A model generated the notes under the pieces. It made no database searches. It was given only the letters and a program-made list of their open reading frames with translations, and was not told where the DNA came from. Both the position numbers and the translations under genes were made by a program. From Mactra quadrangularis (lineage: Eukaryota > Mollusca > Bivalvia > Venerida > Mactridae), in NCBI GenBank assembly GCA_025267735.1, contig CM046294.1:32953222-33017221 (forward strand): a DNA stretch of 64,000 nucleotides. The letters run 5' to 3'. Each line of letters starts with the position of its first letter. Position 1 is the stretch's first letter. Of the stretch, positions 46,301-58,300 are shown one piece after another.

Positions 46301-49300
46301 ACTGTTAGAAATGAAACAAAATGTTCACATACTCGCTGAAAAAACAGCATTAGAACTAAAAAAGAATGTTTATAAAAACTATTCTCAGTTTATTGAAACT
46401 GCCAGAGAAATCTCAAGTATCCTTTTGTTACGAGTTTTTTTAATTAAAAAATAACTCCTCACAGAAAATGGCATTTATTGCATTGTAAGCCCCTGATTGA
46501 TGTTGATTACAACTAAGAAAAATGGCCCCTAATATTGGATTTTACTCACACGTCCCTCAGCAAAAGGTATTTAGACGGCCCAGAGGAATGTGCCATGCTC
46601 TATTGCCAGGGTTTGATGGGGGCATAGCACCTTTCATAACCAGAGAAAATTAGGGTCACTGAGTGCTGGTAATAGATGCAATTTAATATGGGGATAGAAT
46701 GGCATACTTAAAATCCTTGCTATAGTATGTCATACCTGTCAACAAGCATTTTATAATAATATCACATTACCACATAAATTAAACTGATAAGCTGATAGTA
46801 GAAAAATTGTCTGGTTAGATAAGATAACTAAGACTTGTGTTACCATCCATATAACTAATATAAGCACTTTATTGATCACTAATTCTTAGTTTTATATTAG
46901 TATTCATTTTATTATTTTATATTTTATCATCTCTTAATCATTTTCATTTAATTATTTCTTAATTATGCATATGATTGAGAAGCGCCTTTGAACATATATT
47001 CAATATGAAAAGAGCGCTATAAATTGGTATATAATAATAATAATGTAAAAAGTGTTGATTTATACCAGTCAATAAAATAATAGCTACAGTACTGTACCCA
47101 CCAAAATTTTGGAGACATTTTCAGATTGTAGGCCTACTGAATAGCGTTTGTCCAAAATTTGATAACTGTTTATTTTAAAATGCTTTGTAGTTTTGCATTA
47201 TCATTTTGATTATCACTATAATTATAACTAAGACTACAAAAATAACATAAAAGCTATGTAATGGAAAGTAATTACACTAAACATGATTTTAGAGGCTCTA
47301 TGATGTCAGATGCTGAATCTTATTAATGTGTTGCATACTTGAAATTTGTTTTCATTTTATCACAAACCATACTTGAATACATTAAAAAAATGATTCAGCA
47401 AAAATAATTATCAAAATTCAAGAATTGTAGTTAATTTATTTTGTCTCCAAATTTTTGGTGGGTACTGTATATGGAATGTGTTATTAAACCTTAACAGATG
47501 TGTTAAGTTCTTGAAGGTGAAATGTATCAAGTAAGTCATATGTTAACAGAACAGAAAACATTAATGAACACAATGTTAGAAATGTCTCTAGTCAGTGATA
47601 AAGGTATGTGTAATATTAACTTTTATTATACCTCATTTGCATAACGTCCTCTATATTTAATGTGACGTCATCCAGTCCATAAATCACATTTTGACCGGCT
47701 ACCCAGTCCATAATTCTTATATTGTCCGTTTATGACGTCATCCAGTCTTATTTGACGCAATTTTCATGATGTGCTAATTACACAGCAACACAAACGGACA
47801 AAATGGCTAAGTCGATTAACAAAAAAGGAATATAACAAGAGCATTTTATCTTGCTACATCGCGTGAAAATGAAAGTCAGACTGGGGCTTGAGATACTTGA
47901 CATACTGAAGAATAAAATTATTATTTGAAAGCACATTATAATAGTAAAATAGCAACAAGAGTAGTGAAAGGATTTAAATTTGGTAAATCTCAGCTGTGCT
48001 TCAGGCCATATACCTTCCTCAGTCTGACCAACCAGTCCGTAAACTTGCATATTGCCTGCAAGGCCATGTGTTATTTGTTAATTATATGATATTTTGTTCT
48101 AAGATAACTTGATTCTTTTGTTTGCTTACCTACTAGCTCATCTTTAACTTTGACCTTCGATTTACTTCAATGTCTTGCTACTAGTACATTATCATTTTGC
48201 TATGATTAATTCTGTGTCAGAGACGCAAGCTTTTTACTGCAGACGCAATGAATTCCTAGTATGTGCATCCTTGGGATGCCAATACTTTGCTGGTAGACTA
48301 TTTCACATTGATTTTTGTTAAGGACTTGTTGTTCCAAACTATGCAAGTCCCAGCTTCAAAATGAATCGCAATTATAAAAAGAATGTATTTCATCCTCTGT
48401 ATAGACAGGGCTCGAATTTATGCTTGCATACTTGCAAAATGCGAGTGGATTTCGGAAATTGCACATAACTTTTATTTCAACTTGCAAATTTTTGCGAGTC
48501 GAAATCGCGGCAAAAGTATTACAGTCTACTCTAATGAGTCTCAAATCAGGATTGGAACTACCAGAAAGATCGATAGTACGATCATCTTGCTCTACTTACC
48601 TGTATAGCTACATGTTACAAGGAGTGTCGTAAGTATACGTGTCACAGGCGTCCAAAACTAAATTCTGAAAACTAAGTTCTGAAAACTAAGTTCACTTTTA
48701 CTGACTCTGTTCGTAAAGTAAAAACTTTGGAGAAAAAATGTGAGTGTTTTTTTCATTTTGCGAGTTAATATAAAATCAAGTCGCAAAAACTTGCAAGTCC
48801 AGTTTTTGTTAAATTCGAGACCTTGTATAGAAAGGAGTTGCTGGCTTCTTGTAGAAGGGGGAGAAATGGTAATTTTCCAGGAAAGCTAGAAAGGTAAGTC
48901 AGTCTGATCAGTGGCTACAAAATGTTATCAAATGTGATAAATTTTGCTTTAAGTCAGAATAACTAGGACATAATTCTTACTTTTGACTGAAAGAGGGTTT
49001 TATGTAATATAACCAAGTTATAACATTATAACAAACTGTACCATTATGATCTGTGAACACGCTGGTTGTAAAAAGCCTTATTATACCCCCGCTTCGAAGA
49101 AGAGGGGGGTATACTGTTTTACCCTTGTCCGTGCGTGCGTGCGTGCGTGCGTCCGTCCGTTACAAAATTTCCGTCACAGTTTTCTCAGCAACTATACCAT
49201 GCAGCAGCCTGAAACTTTGCATATTGCTTCATCCTATAGTCCCATGTGATGTAAAGCGATTTCATGCTCCTTGCTCATCTACTTCCTGTTTGTCGCATAT

Positions 49301-52300
49301 TTTTAGATTTTGGCGGGGGTATCACTAGTGAGCATTAGCTCACAGATTTACTTGTATTTATCTTAATGATTACTTATTTTGTTGTACAGCCATTGTTGAA
49401 GAAGCTCCTAAAGAAAAAGAAGTTGAGAATCCAGAGGAAGAAACAAGAAGAAACTTAGCTTTTCTCTTAGAGAAAGTTGAAGGTTGTTCTGTAAGTATAA
49501 TATTGTATGCGTAATGATCTATTTAAATTTTGTATGACTGGATAGTCTAATAGTCTTAATTGATACATTAGTCCAGGCATTATATATTTATATAGTTTTA
49601 TCTAAATGAATGTTCCAAAACTCACTGAATGTGATAAAATACCGCCCTCCCCCTCAAATGGGTGTTTGTCAAAAAATTGGGTGCTGAGAAAATGAGAGGA
49701 CAAATTTTTCATCAAAGATAACTCTGCAAAAAAACAATGAGCCGTAACCAAAATGGGATATGCACATGTCTGCCTTATATCTGGTATATGTGTGAAGTTT
49801 GAATCAGAGGGTAAAATACGTGCCAAGAAATTGAGTGGACACGAAAAAACTACAGACTGACCAACTGACCGACTGACCAGCTGACTCCTATATAACCCCT
49901 TCTCCCAAAAAAAATTTTTGGGAGGGGTATAAAAAAACGGACAGCGACATCTAGGTACATCTATGGATTACTTGTTTCAAAGTACAGTTTGTGCAAGCTT
50001 AGAAGAAAAGATGACAGAAAAGCCCATGTGCTAAACCCTCTCTTGAACTTGAGAACATCTACTTTAATTATATTAACAGTTTATCATTATAATCTAAAGG
50101 AGATTAAATATACTCAGTTAAAAGTAGGCTTGGCCAGAAACTTTAACAGCTCATTAAGTGTTAAATTAAAGATATAGACGTTTATGTTTATGATTGCATT
50201 CAGGTTTATAGATATTTCATGTATTTATAGAGTGTAACAGAGGTACCAGGAAGACAATTAATACATAATGGTGATTTAGCTGAATTAGATTTAGAAACAT
50301 TTGTACAAGTACATAGAGTACACATGTTTTTATTAAATGATAGTTTGATGATTGCTACATGGTTACCTAATAGGTAAGACTTTATTATCATACATACATG
50401 TACATGAAAGTTTTAAGTACTTATACATAATTCAGTATTTTGAATATAAATTACTCATATAATTGATAATTATGAAGTTTGATATATGAAGTTTGTCTAT
50501 TTCAGTATGTTAAAAAGTAGGTTTTCACTACAGTAAAATGAAAGCTTTCTTGAGGACATCAACTCAATCAATGTTTCATCCACAAAGATAACATCATCGA
50601 AGGTTCCCTTCTTACTAAGAGCACAAAGAGCCCATTGCTCTCTCTTCAGTTGATTTTTAGTTAAAGTAGATATTAACTGACAATATTGAGTGTTGTTTTT
50701 GGTCCTTCCTAATGTTTGTCTTAGTTTGTTTACACATGGACGCACTAACTTCCACATTAAATGTCTTCTTAAGTTTAATTTGAAGATCTCTTGCTGTCAT
50801 CTCATGCTTTTCAGTGATCCATATATTCATAAACTGTATTTTACTCAAATATGCATCAATAAGTACCTTATGAATTAATAGATATTTTTAACAAAATCAA
50901 AACTGCCAAAGTAAAAGGGTCGATAAACAGCATATCTTTGGTCGGCTGCCAAAAGGTTGTAACTATGATTTTTGGCAAAAATGACTTTTTGGCTGCACAA
51001 AGTACGCCAAAGCGATTCCCGTCTTGTCCCAAAACGTCGTACCTGTAAGCCAATCAATACCCGAAATATTGTCATGAGATGAAATATCGTAACTCCGATT
51101 TGTTTTTTGAACAACGGTCAAAATATCGTATCTCACACTTAACACTCCATTGTTGATAAAAAAAATGATCATGCAGTTGGATTCTTCTTTTTAAGAGGTA
51201 AAATATGTTTGATTTCAACCACTTTATTCATTTAACTTTAATTTTGTATGCTTATCTTGTATGCTTTGCATCTTATGACTTATAACTTCGACTAAAACGA
51301 TTGAAAATAGTTTATCATTTCTGGTCCTCTAATAATGACAAGTATTCTACACTAGAAATTAAATTAAGAAGCAGAAATAATGCATTTATTACATTTTTAT
51401 TGTTTGCAAACATGGGAAACAGTTATCTTTGATGAATGTTGTAATACATTAATTTTATGGGTGTCAAATGGTAGTTACGACATTTTGAAACAAACAATTA
51501 TTATTTTAAGTTTGGATAAGTTTGTGATACAACTTTTTGATAAAATAGTTTTTTCCTTTTCCTGAAAACTTTGAAAAATTGAGATACGAGGTTTTGGCAG
51601 CCGACCGACGATATATTTAATTAGACGTAGAAAAACAATCTATGTGGACCGCCATATTGTCAACATACTTTCTTTTTGTTCTAAAAATAGATCTTCGGAG
51701 AATCGTTTGTATTAGTTTTTTTGAACATTTTCAGAAAACGCTATTGACATACACAACATCAAATCGCGGGCTAAGTGGAAAATGAACGTAACTCAATAAA
51801 AGAAAAGAGCAAGTTACAATCGTTATTCTATAAGCTTGCATTTCTACTTTGCAGTGAACTTAAACAGAGTTAGTCAATATTACAATTGCGGCAAACTGAT
51901 AAGCTAATCAAGGGGTGTTTCGCCTCCAATGCCCTCAATTACAAAAAAAACTGTTACATGTAACTGATTATTTCACTTAAATAGAAGATACTGATGAGTT
52001 TTAAAAATACTGCATCTTGACCTAAATAATAATGATAAAACACTCATGCTTAGTTGCATGGTCGAAAGGTCCGTGTGCGAATACAAACTGTTGATATCCT
52101 TACTTATAAACAAAATTTACATACTTTATATTTATATTTATCTCCCCAGTTTTTCTGTACTGAATAAGAAATTTCCTTATTCCCTGTCTAGAACAAAATA
52201 AATTGTGCTCACATTTCAGCTAGTTAGAAATGTTGGCAAAACCATGACCTTGTCGAGCATAATAGACAATTAAAGCATGGATTTCTGGTGTGAATCGCAT

Positions 52301-55300
52301 ATGATTATTACTCATATTAAACTAACCACGGATCTGTAAATTAATCACCCCTTTTCAATAGTCGTGAAATAATTGTTTAAGATCTTAATTGTTAGTAAAT
52401 CTAGCTATGTCTGAGTCTGTTTTGACTTACACACAGTTTATATATCTGGTACACACGATACACGTTAGAAAATATGCAACCACAATATCTCGGACAGTCT
52501 TTTATTGTGTTATTTACAAGGTGAATGACACACACTACACTATACAGGGAAGACACGTTTTAACATACATGCACACGGTTTGAGGGATACATGCACGGTA
52601 CACAGAAATTTCAGAAACTTACACCATCCAACGTCTGTAATTCCCATGTTTCAATGATAGTTACATGTATATACATGTTTTAATGATGGTTACATACAAG
52701 TTTTATTCATAACAGGTCAGATGTAGAGTAATAGAATAAAAATTGTGTCCTTCTTTCTGCTTTGTTGTTGTTGTTGTGAGTAATCTAAGTTGAAAGAACT
52801 TGTTTCACAATCAAACTAAAATAGATTAGTTTAAACTAAACTCATATCTTCAAAAAACTGTTTATAAAATATTATTTTCTGAAATGGAGAGTTTTTAATG
52901 ATATACAATGTATTTCTATGTTTAGGAGAGGTCCAGTACGTTACAGATTTCAAGGATTATATGAATTGGATAATCTAGCTATAGTAAACATAAGAGATGC
53001 AGGACCGGTAAAAAATGCATTTAAAGTATTGATGTTTCCTGATTCTAAAATATATCAGGCTGACAGTGCTAAATCCAAGGTAAGCACCTCACCCTATATT
53101 TGTAATCTAAATGTACCAGTATTGTTTTGTTCCTCTGTTAGTAGTAATGTTTGCCCATCTACTGAAGTGGGGCACGCACATTGAATTTGCTAGATACATC
53201 CACAGGCTGCCGGCATGAAACAGTCCCATCAAAAATATTGTATACACCACACACATGTATATAGTAAAGGTATGTAACTCATCACCTCAGAAACCTCGAA
53301 AAAAAGACCTGTCTCATTCAACGGGCTCCTGTGTTTTTATTTCTGGATCGATTTTTAAAAACTTGGTCTTATTTATCAAACAAATGGTTAATCTGTCAAT
53401 TGCATATAAAAGCTTATTAATCAAAATCCAATAAACGGTATGGGTTTGGTTTTAGCCTAGACTTATTTCTCAAAATGGAGGCCATCGAAAAAAACTCACG
53501 ACAAGTCAAGGAAATTTTATGATAGTGATCAAATGATTTGTCTTAGACGACTGTGAGAGAGGCTAGTGACTTTAAATATTATTTTCTCTGTTTTTAGTTC
53601 ATTTTTATCTGAGTTCCACTTACACATCTATGAGTTACGTTGGGAAGAAAACGGTTTTTTGGTCGTTACGATACGGTGCGACCTAGACAAGTTTCATGTT
53701 TAACGTCACATAACTTTCTTCATTAGCTTTGTTATGTGACTGAAGACAGTCTAATATGACTGTCAGAATAACAAAGCCTTATAACTAAGCCATTATGAAA
53801 ATACTTAATTATTGACAATTTTATTAATTCACTATACATTCGTGAACAAGTACAATAGATAAATAATATCACTAAAGGGTTAACAATTTATTAAACTGAT
53901 AGAAAAATCTTGAAGTCAACATAACGTCATTGCATATTAACTTTCAAAATGGTGAAGGCCGCTATCATGGCTTTGCTGGCTTGAAACATAACTGTTGCAT
54001 AAGATTAGGCTTACACAAAAGCCATTTTAAAAAGAGCTAGGTAGTAACTTGATTGTGTAACTGACTCCTTATATCAATTTAAGCTTTTTTTATCTATATA
54101 CTTTATATAACAGAGACAATGGTTAGATATCTTAGAAGATACAAAGAAGAAGAAGTTAGCTAGAGATAAACAGAAGAGAGAATCTGTTGTAAGATTAAAT
54201 GAACAACAAGTGACACCTACACAGAATGTGGAAGAGTGTTCTAACCGTACGTTGATTGTTTTCTGTTTTGAGTCTTTATTATGTACTTAGATGCTGGAGT
54301 TAATTCTGCATATTTTATCCCTGATAATTTTCTTACCAAGAAAGAATATTCAATGGAATAGCCATACATGTACCATTTCTTTGAAGATGAGCAAAGTTGA
54401 CATTGAGGGGGAACTGTCTGCTTCCTGAAAAAAAACATCAAGTAAATATCAGTATACATATGTGAAAATAACCCTCTAACTTTCTATTAATGAAACATGA
54501 CACTCACTATAACAGTCACACACAATTGTCAATTTAGTATGGTCCTGCTTCTTTGTCAGCGTTGAAAAGTTTCTCTGTAATTGCATTTTGATGTATTAGC
54601 ACAGAACTAGTCTAAGTCCTACTTCATTTACATGTATGATGTAGTTAGACTAGTTTTGCATTGACATATCATTTTGTTTTCGTTTACAGCGTTTGATGAG
54701 CGTGATGAAGATCATTCTAATGATGTTGCTATGGATACAGAGTTTTTAAATGTTGATTGGTTACAAGAATTACCTGAAGATTTAGATATGTGTATAGCAC
54801 AGAGAGATTTTGTTGGTGCTGTAGATCTGGTCGAGAGAGGTAAGTGTGAACTTAATATAACCTGATGATCAGAATCTATGATCTAAGCTGGGATTCAATA
54901 CCTGACCTTCTGAATCTGAGTCATATTAAACTTTTTACCTGACTGAAGCAAACTTAAAGGTAAGGGGCTGAGATGGAACCCATAACTGTATAGACTTATT
55001 CAAGCACTCTTTCACATATGATAAAAAGCTAGCTTAAAGGCGAGCGTGTATGTCTATGGGACAATTTTAAGGGTGCTTTAATACTATTGAAATGAATTAA
55101 AAAACATCTCAAAGGTACCTTGTTGTTTCCTTGAGCAAGGAACTTCATCCTTCTAGCTCAGTGCTGAAGGACCAGAAAGATGACTTGAGAGTGATTAAGT
55201 TGAAGGAACTTGTAAACCAATTGCATTAAAATAAATTAGTATAAACTATACTTGAAAAGTTCTTGAGATTTGATATGATGCTTTTGTATGAATGTTGGAA

Positions 55301-58300
55301 CTAATTATTATATATCTTAAATTTTTAATGATTAATTTTGTAAAATTACATTTTTTATGTATAATTTAAATGTGATTTGTGATGAATTGAAAATAAATTT
55401 CATGAATGCAACTCAATTATAAGATTCAGCATCTGACATCCTAATGCTTCCAAAACAATGTTTATTGTAATTATTTTCCATTATGAAGCTTTTATCCTAT
55501 TTTTGTAGTGACATTCTCTGTCACGATTATAATGATAAACAATAAAATAAAGCAAAACAAAAAACATTACAAAATAAATAGTTATCAAGTTTTAGATATT
55601 AGCTATTCACAATGTAAAAATGTCTCCATACTTTTTGTGGGTACTGTATAAAATATGTTATGTTTCAGTAAATGAATATCTTAAAGAATGCCAGAAAACA
55701 CCTGCTGTTAAAGAATTCAGGTAAATATAACTTAATATCACTTAGGATTGTTCTAAAGCTTAATATATGTGTCGCATAGCCGCTTACGTATAGCAATATA
55801 TTAACAACCCAGGATACAACAGTACAACACAGATAGTTAACAAGTTTAATGTTCATTCTAACATCTATGTAAATGCATATCAAATGTCCTGATTGTAAGG
55901 TAGCCAAACATACAAGTATAAACATCCATAGTCTACGGTACCTAAGTATAAGCCTTATGTCCAGCGTGGACCTAAGGTTCGGGCCCAAAGACCACCAGGC
56001 TCTCTGGCTGGACTGAGCAATGATAGCTGAGATGCAATACATTTTATACAGTTGAGATGACAGCTCAACAACTGTATGTAAGTACAACTAATTAGTCTAA
56101 CATACATATAAAATGTATATCCGAGAGCCCAAGGCTATAATGAGTTAACTTAATTACTCTTTACCTGGACATCGCATAATTTCATATATGTAATCTGAAG
56201 ATTACATAACACATGGGTGTTAACACACATTCTGTTTCTTCCCCATATTGCCTCTAAAAATAAAGTATTTTATTATATTATTATTATTATATATCAGAAG
56301 CCATTTACAGGCCCTTTCTTTTCTGAAATTTCTTTAAAACCATGCATTTCCTCAAATCTGGAGCTTTCCTTTGATTTTTCTGTCCCCATTCAATGAGATT
56401 GTGATAAAATACTTCAATAGATCTAATTAAAGTAAGACCCCTTCACAAAAACTGAAAAACGTTCTAGTACTGTTGCCTTTATGTATACATGATAAAATAT
56501 GATATATGATTTTAGAGCCCGTATAGATCACAGAGTTAAACTATTAACAGAAGGTTTAATGAGTGAGTTACAAGTATCACCCGAGAGATCATTACGTGGT
56601 GGACCTAGAGCTGCTAGACGAGCTGTAGCACAACTTATAAGACTTGGTAGATCAGCACAGGTCAGTCTTGTTACATATTGTAGGTTTAGCACAACTTATA
56701 AGACTTGGTAGATCAGCACAGATCAGTCTTGTTACATATTGTGGGTTTAGCACAACTTATAAGACTTGGTAGATCAGCACAGATCAGTCTTGTTACATAT
56801 TGTAGGTTTAGCACAACTTATAAGACTTGGTAGATCAGCACAGATCAGTCTTGTTACATATTGTAGGTTTAGCACAACTTATAAGACTTGGTAGATCAGC
56901 ACAGATCAGTCTTGTTACATATTGTAGGTTTAGCACAACTTATAAGACTTGGGAGATCAGCACAGGTCAGTCTTGTTTCATATTGTGGGTTTAGCACAAC
57001 TTATAACACTTGGTAGATCAGCACAGGTCAGTCTTGTTTCATATTGTGGGTTTAGCACAACTTATAAGACTTGGTAGATCAGCACAGGTCAGTCTTGATA
57101 CATATTGTAGGTTTAGCACAACTTATAAGACTTGGTAGATCAGCACAGGTCAGTCTTGATACATATTGTAGGTTTATGGTAGATCAGCACAGGTCAGTCT
57201 TGTTACATATTGTAGGTTTAGCACAACTTATAAGACTTGGTAAATCAGCACAGGCCAGTCTTGTTACATATTGTAGGTTTATGGTAGATCAGCACAGGTC
57301 AGTCTTGTTACATATTGTAGGTTTAGCACAACTTATAAGACTTGGTAGATCAGCACAGGTCAGTCTTGATACATATTGTAGGTTTAGCACAACTTATAAG
57401 ACTTGGTAGATCAGCACAGGTCAGTCTTGTTACATATTGCAGGTTTAGCACAACTTATCACAAAGCGATTGTAATTCAATATAAGAAAAGAGGGAGTTAC
57501 GACTGTTTTTTCTAAACCAGCAATATATAATCTTATTTGTTCGTCTCAAATCATAATGGACCTTTCCATGACTTTACCTATTAGAATATTTAACAAAGGT
57601 TTACAGTTACATTTTTTATCCCACAAATTGGGTGTTAACAAAAAAGCACTTGGTTATATTTGTGGGTAAATGTATTGTTATTCAACTTACTGTCTTCCAC
57701 AGTCCCTCGTCACTTCCGTATAGTTTATGGTCAATTGGAGCTGTCTTTGGTCATACCTCTTTTCTAGTCTGTTTCAAGAGTAGACATCCTTGCAGGATGT
57801 GTGTTGATGTCTTTATATCTGTGCTATTTCATAAATTGTGTGAATTTGCAATAACCAAGTTAGTCTTTATAGATGGCACTGTATATTTTTGATGGAATAA
57901 TTTTTTCATGTCACAATGATAAACACTTTATACAGGTGTTGCTTGCATTAACAGCTGTATCTTCTGATGTGCTGTGCTCAAGAACTGTAACTCTGTTTAA
58001 ATCAGTTTGGGAATTGTTTCCCTTGTATAGATTATCAAACAGCAGGGAGTTATTTCCTATTGATATATTATCAAACAGCAGGGAGTTATTTCCCATTGAT
58101 AGATTATCAAACAGCAGGGAGTTATTTCCCTTTGATATATTATCAAACAGCAGGGAGTAATTTCCCATTGATAGATTATCAAACAGCAGGGATTTATTTC
58201 CCATTGATAGATTATCAAACAGCAGGGAGTTATTTCCCTTTGATAGATTATCAAACAGCTGGGAATTATTTCCCTTTGTTTGATTATCAAGCAGCAGGAA

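Larger units (their letters stand above)
50374..52925 (+). other. EXOC8 intron 5, 2.6 kb, rich in mobile-element debris
   Basis: Contains a minus-strand Tc1/mariner transposase fossil (50497-50850), a pair of long inverted ends (50940 and 51606), a diverged hairpin MITE (51764-51842) and a SINE C tail (52775-52845). About 51850-52770 shows nothing recognisable. Confidence 0.75.

Noticed and set aside
46940..47042. AGAGCGCTATAAAT with an (AAT)n tail
   Set aside because: It looks like the 3' end of another SINE or DNA element, but no second copy or head was found, so it was not listed.
49046..49328. Frames reading [13 protein letters not shown]
   Set aside because: They are translations of the family D element; the same peptide appears at its other copy, so it reflects the repeat and not a protein.
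55665..56087. 140-codon minus-strand frame
   Set aside because: It overlaps EXOC8 exon 9 antisense, has no recognisable motif and no splice or promoter support.
57071..57409. 112-codon frame reading VDQHRSV-type repeats
   Set aside because: It arises only because the 61-nt repeat and its shortened units happen to lack stops in rotating frames; it lies inside an intron.
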